This document shows positions 63,726 to 64,000 of a DNA stretch of 64,000 nucleotides, piece after piece; the stretch's first letter is position 1; the number at the start of each line of letters is the position of its first letter. The notes beneath the pieces are model-generated. The model did not search any database. It had not been told where the DNA came from and saw only the letters and a program-made list of their open reading frames with translations. Position numbers and translations under genes: made by a program. Source of the DNA: Streptomyces sp. S.PB5 (GTDB lineage Bacteria > Actinomycetota > Actinomycetes > Streptomycetales > Streptomycetaceae); the NCBI RefSeq assembly GCF_030403745.1, contig NZ_JAQMWP010000002.1, positions 845,306 to 909,305 of the forward strand, written 5' to 3'.

Positions 63726-63911
63726 TCAGCCCCGGTTCTGTACGTACTGGCGGCCGAAGCGGCCCTTGATGCAGAGAGTGCCGTGGGCCACCGGGTCGTC
63801 GTGCGCCGAGGTGACCTTCACGATTCCATTGTCCTGCACGTGCACAGTCAGGCCGCAGCCCACCCCGCAGTACCCGCAGGCGGAGTCGGTGAGCGGCCTG
63901 TCCTCCCTCAT
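63726..63911 (-). CDS. Stand-alone Fe4S4 domain protein of the formate dehydrogenase type
   Basis: A 61-residue protein that is only the N-terminal 4Fe-4S domain of molybdopterin oxidoreductases. Cys ligands are in [20 protein letters not shown] and [17 protein letters not shown]. In a typical formate dehydrogenase catalytic subunit the molybdopterin domain follows at once, but here a TGA ends it. The ATG overlaps the stop of the upstream gene (ATGA) and fdhD starts 7 bases further, so it sits in an operon. It may be a real small protein (such ORFs occur beside fdhD in other Streptomyces, from memory) or a deletion remnant. Confidence 0.75.
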   Translation of the reverse strand: MREDRPLTDSACGYCGVGCGLTVHVQDNGIVKVTSAHDDPVAHGTLCIKGRFGRQYVQNRG

Positions 63912-64000
63912 GCGGCGGTTCTGTGGGCGAGGAGGTCGCTGATGGCGTGGACGGTGCGGAGGGTGGGGACGTGGGTTTGGGTGATGTCGGCGAGTTCGAC
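63908..64000 (-). CDS. 3' end of a gene upstream of the Fe4S4 protein (truncated by window edge)
   Basis: The last 30 codons of an ORF on the minus strand read VELADITQTHVPTLRTVHAI, then [10 protein letters not shown], then stop. The pattern VPTLRTV recalls the C-terminus of ketopantoate-reductase-like dehydrogenases, but this is weak. Its stop overlaps the start of the Fe4S4 gene, so it belongs to the same transcript. The function cannot be determined from this piece. Confidence 0.4.
   Translation of the reverse strand, partial: VELADITQTHVPTLRTVHAISDLLAHRTAA

Overview
The window is high-GC actinobacterial DNA and reads as a Streptomyces chromosome segment. Supporting signs are strong GC bias at third codon positions, frequent ATGA/GTGA stop-start overlaps, GTG and TTG starts, a gas-vesicle cluster in Streptomyces order (Z-J-L-S-K), a SigB/SigF-type sigma factor, a SCR1-type XRE regulator, CBM2-bearing cellulases with a CebR-type operator, and dispersed repeats that I recognise from memory as typical of Streptomyces. 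No rRNA, tRNA, CRISPR array, transposase or complete prophage was seen.

Layout. 1-2 kb: 3' end of a gas-vesicle operon (gvpZ partial, gvpJ, gvpL, gvpS, gvpK), then a convergent small hydrophobic protein and a methyltransferase. 3-8.3 kb: a PAP2-diacylglycerol kinase fusion, a histidine phosphatase, an ABC-F ATPase and a baeRF/Vms1-like protein. 8.3-16.9 kb: a stress block with a four-gene operon (CBS protein, membrane protein, PfpI protein, large-subunit catalase), a DUF2795 protein, a ThDP enzyme of the pyruvate oxidase type, a SigB-family sigma factor and a secreted, membrane-anchored protein. Two SigB-like promoter candidates lie here. 17-21.3 kb: an aminotransferase-fold protein lacking the PLP lysine, two metallo-beta-lactamase-fold hydrolases and a DedA protein. 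21.3-29.1 kb: a holin-like/phosphodiesterase fusion, a MoxR AAA ATPase plus a VWA/HExxH protein, OsmC, and a second DnaK behind a promoter that overlaps an HspR (HAIR)-like site.

29.1-30.7 kb is a zone of gene decay: a shuffled narI remnant and a methyltransferase gene with an amber codon. 30.7-36.2 kb holds regulators (SCR1-like XRE, MmyB-like XRE, WYL), pterin dehydratase, a methyltransferase and a two-gene unit facing the WYL regulator across a perfect palindrome. 36.3-47.3 kb is a plant-polysaccharide island: rhamnogalacturonan lyase (PL11), xyloglucanase (GH74-CBM2), exocellulase (CBM2-GH48), a decayed GH5 endoglucanase and a cellobiohydrolase (CBM2-GH6). A perfect CebR-type box lies before GH48 and an imperfect one before the GH5 remnant.

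47.4-64 kb: a methyltransferase, two gene stumps facing away from one junction, SDR, DMT exporter, RTX-type protein with a divergent LuxR regulator, aldo-keto reductase, acyl-CoA ligase, LysR with a divergent BASS transporter, a lipoprotein-like beta-propeller candidate, a sialidase-LamG pseudogene with several lesions, a collagen-like membrane protein coupled to a coiled-coil membrane protein, an isochorismatase-fold protein, and formate dehydrogenase maturation (fdhD, a stand-alone Fe4S4 domain protein and a downstream-truncated gene). Functional assignments rest on motif recognition from memory. No database search was run.
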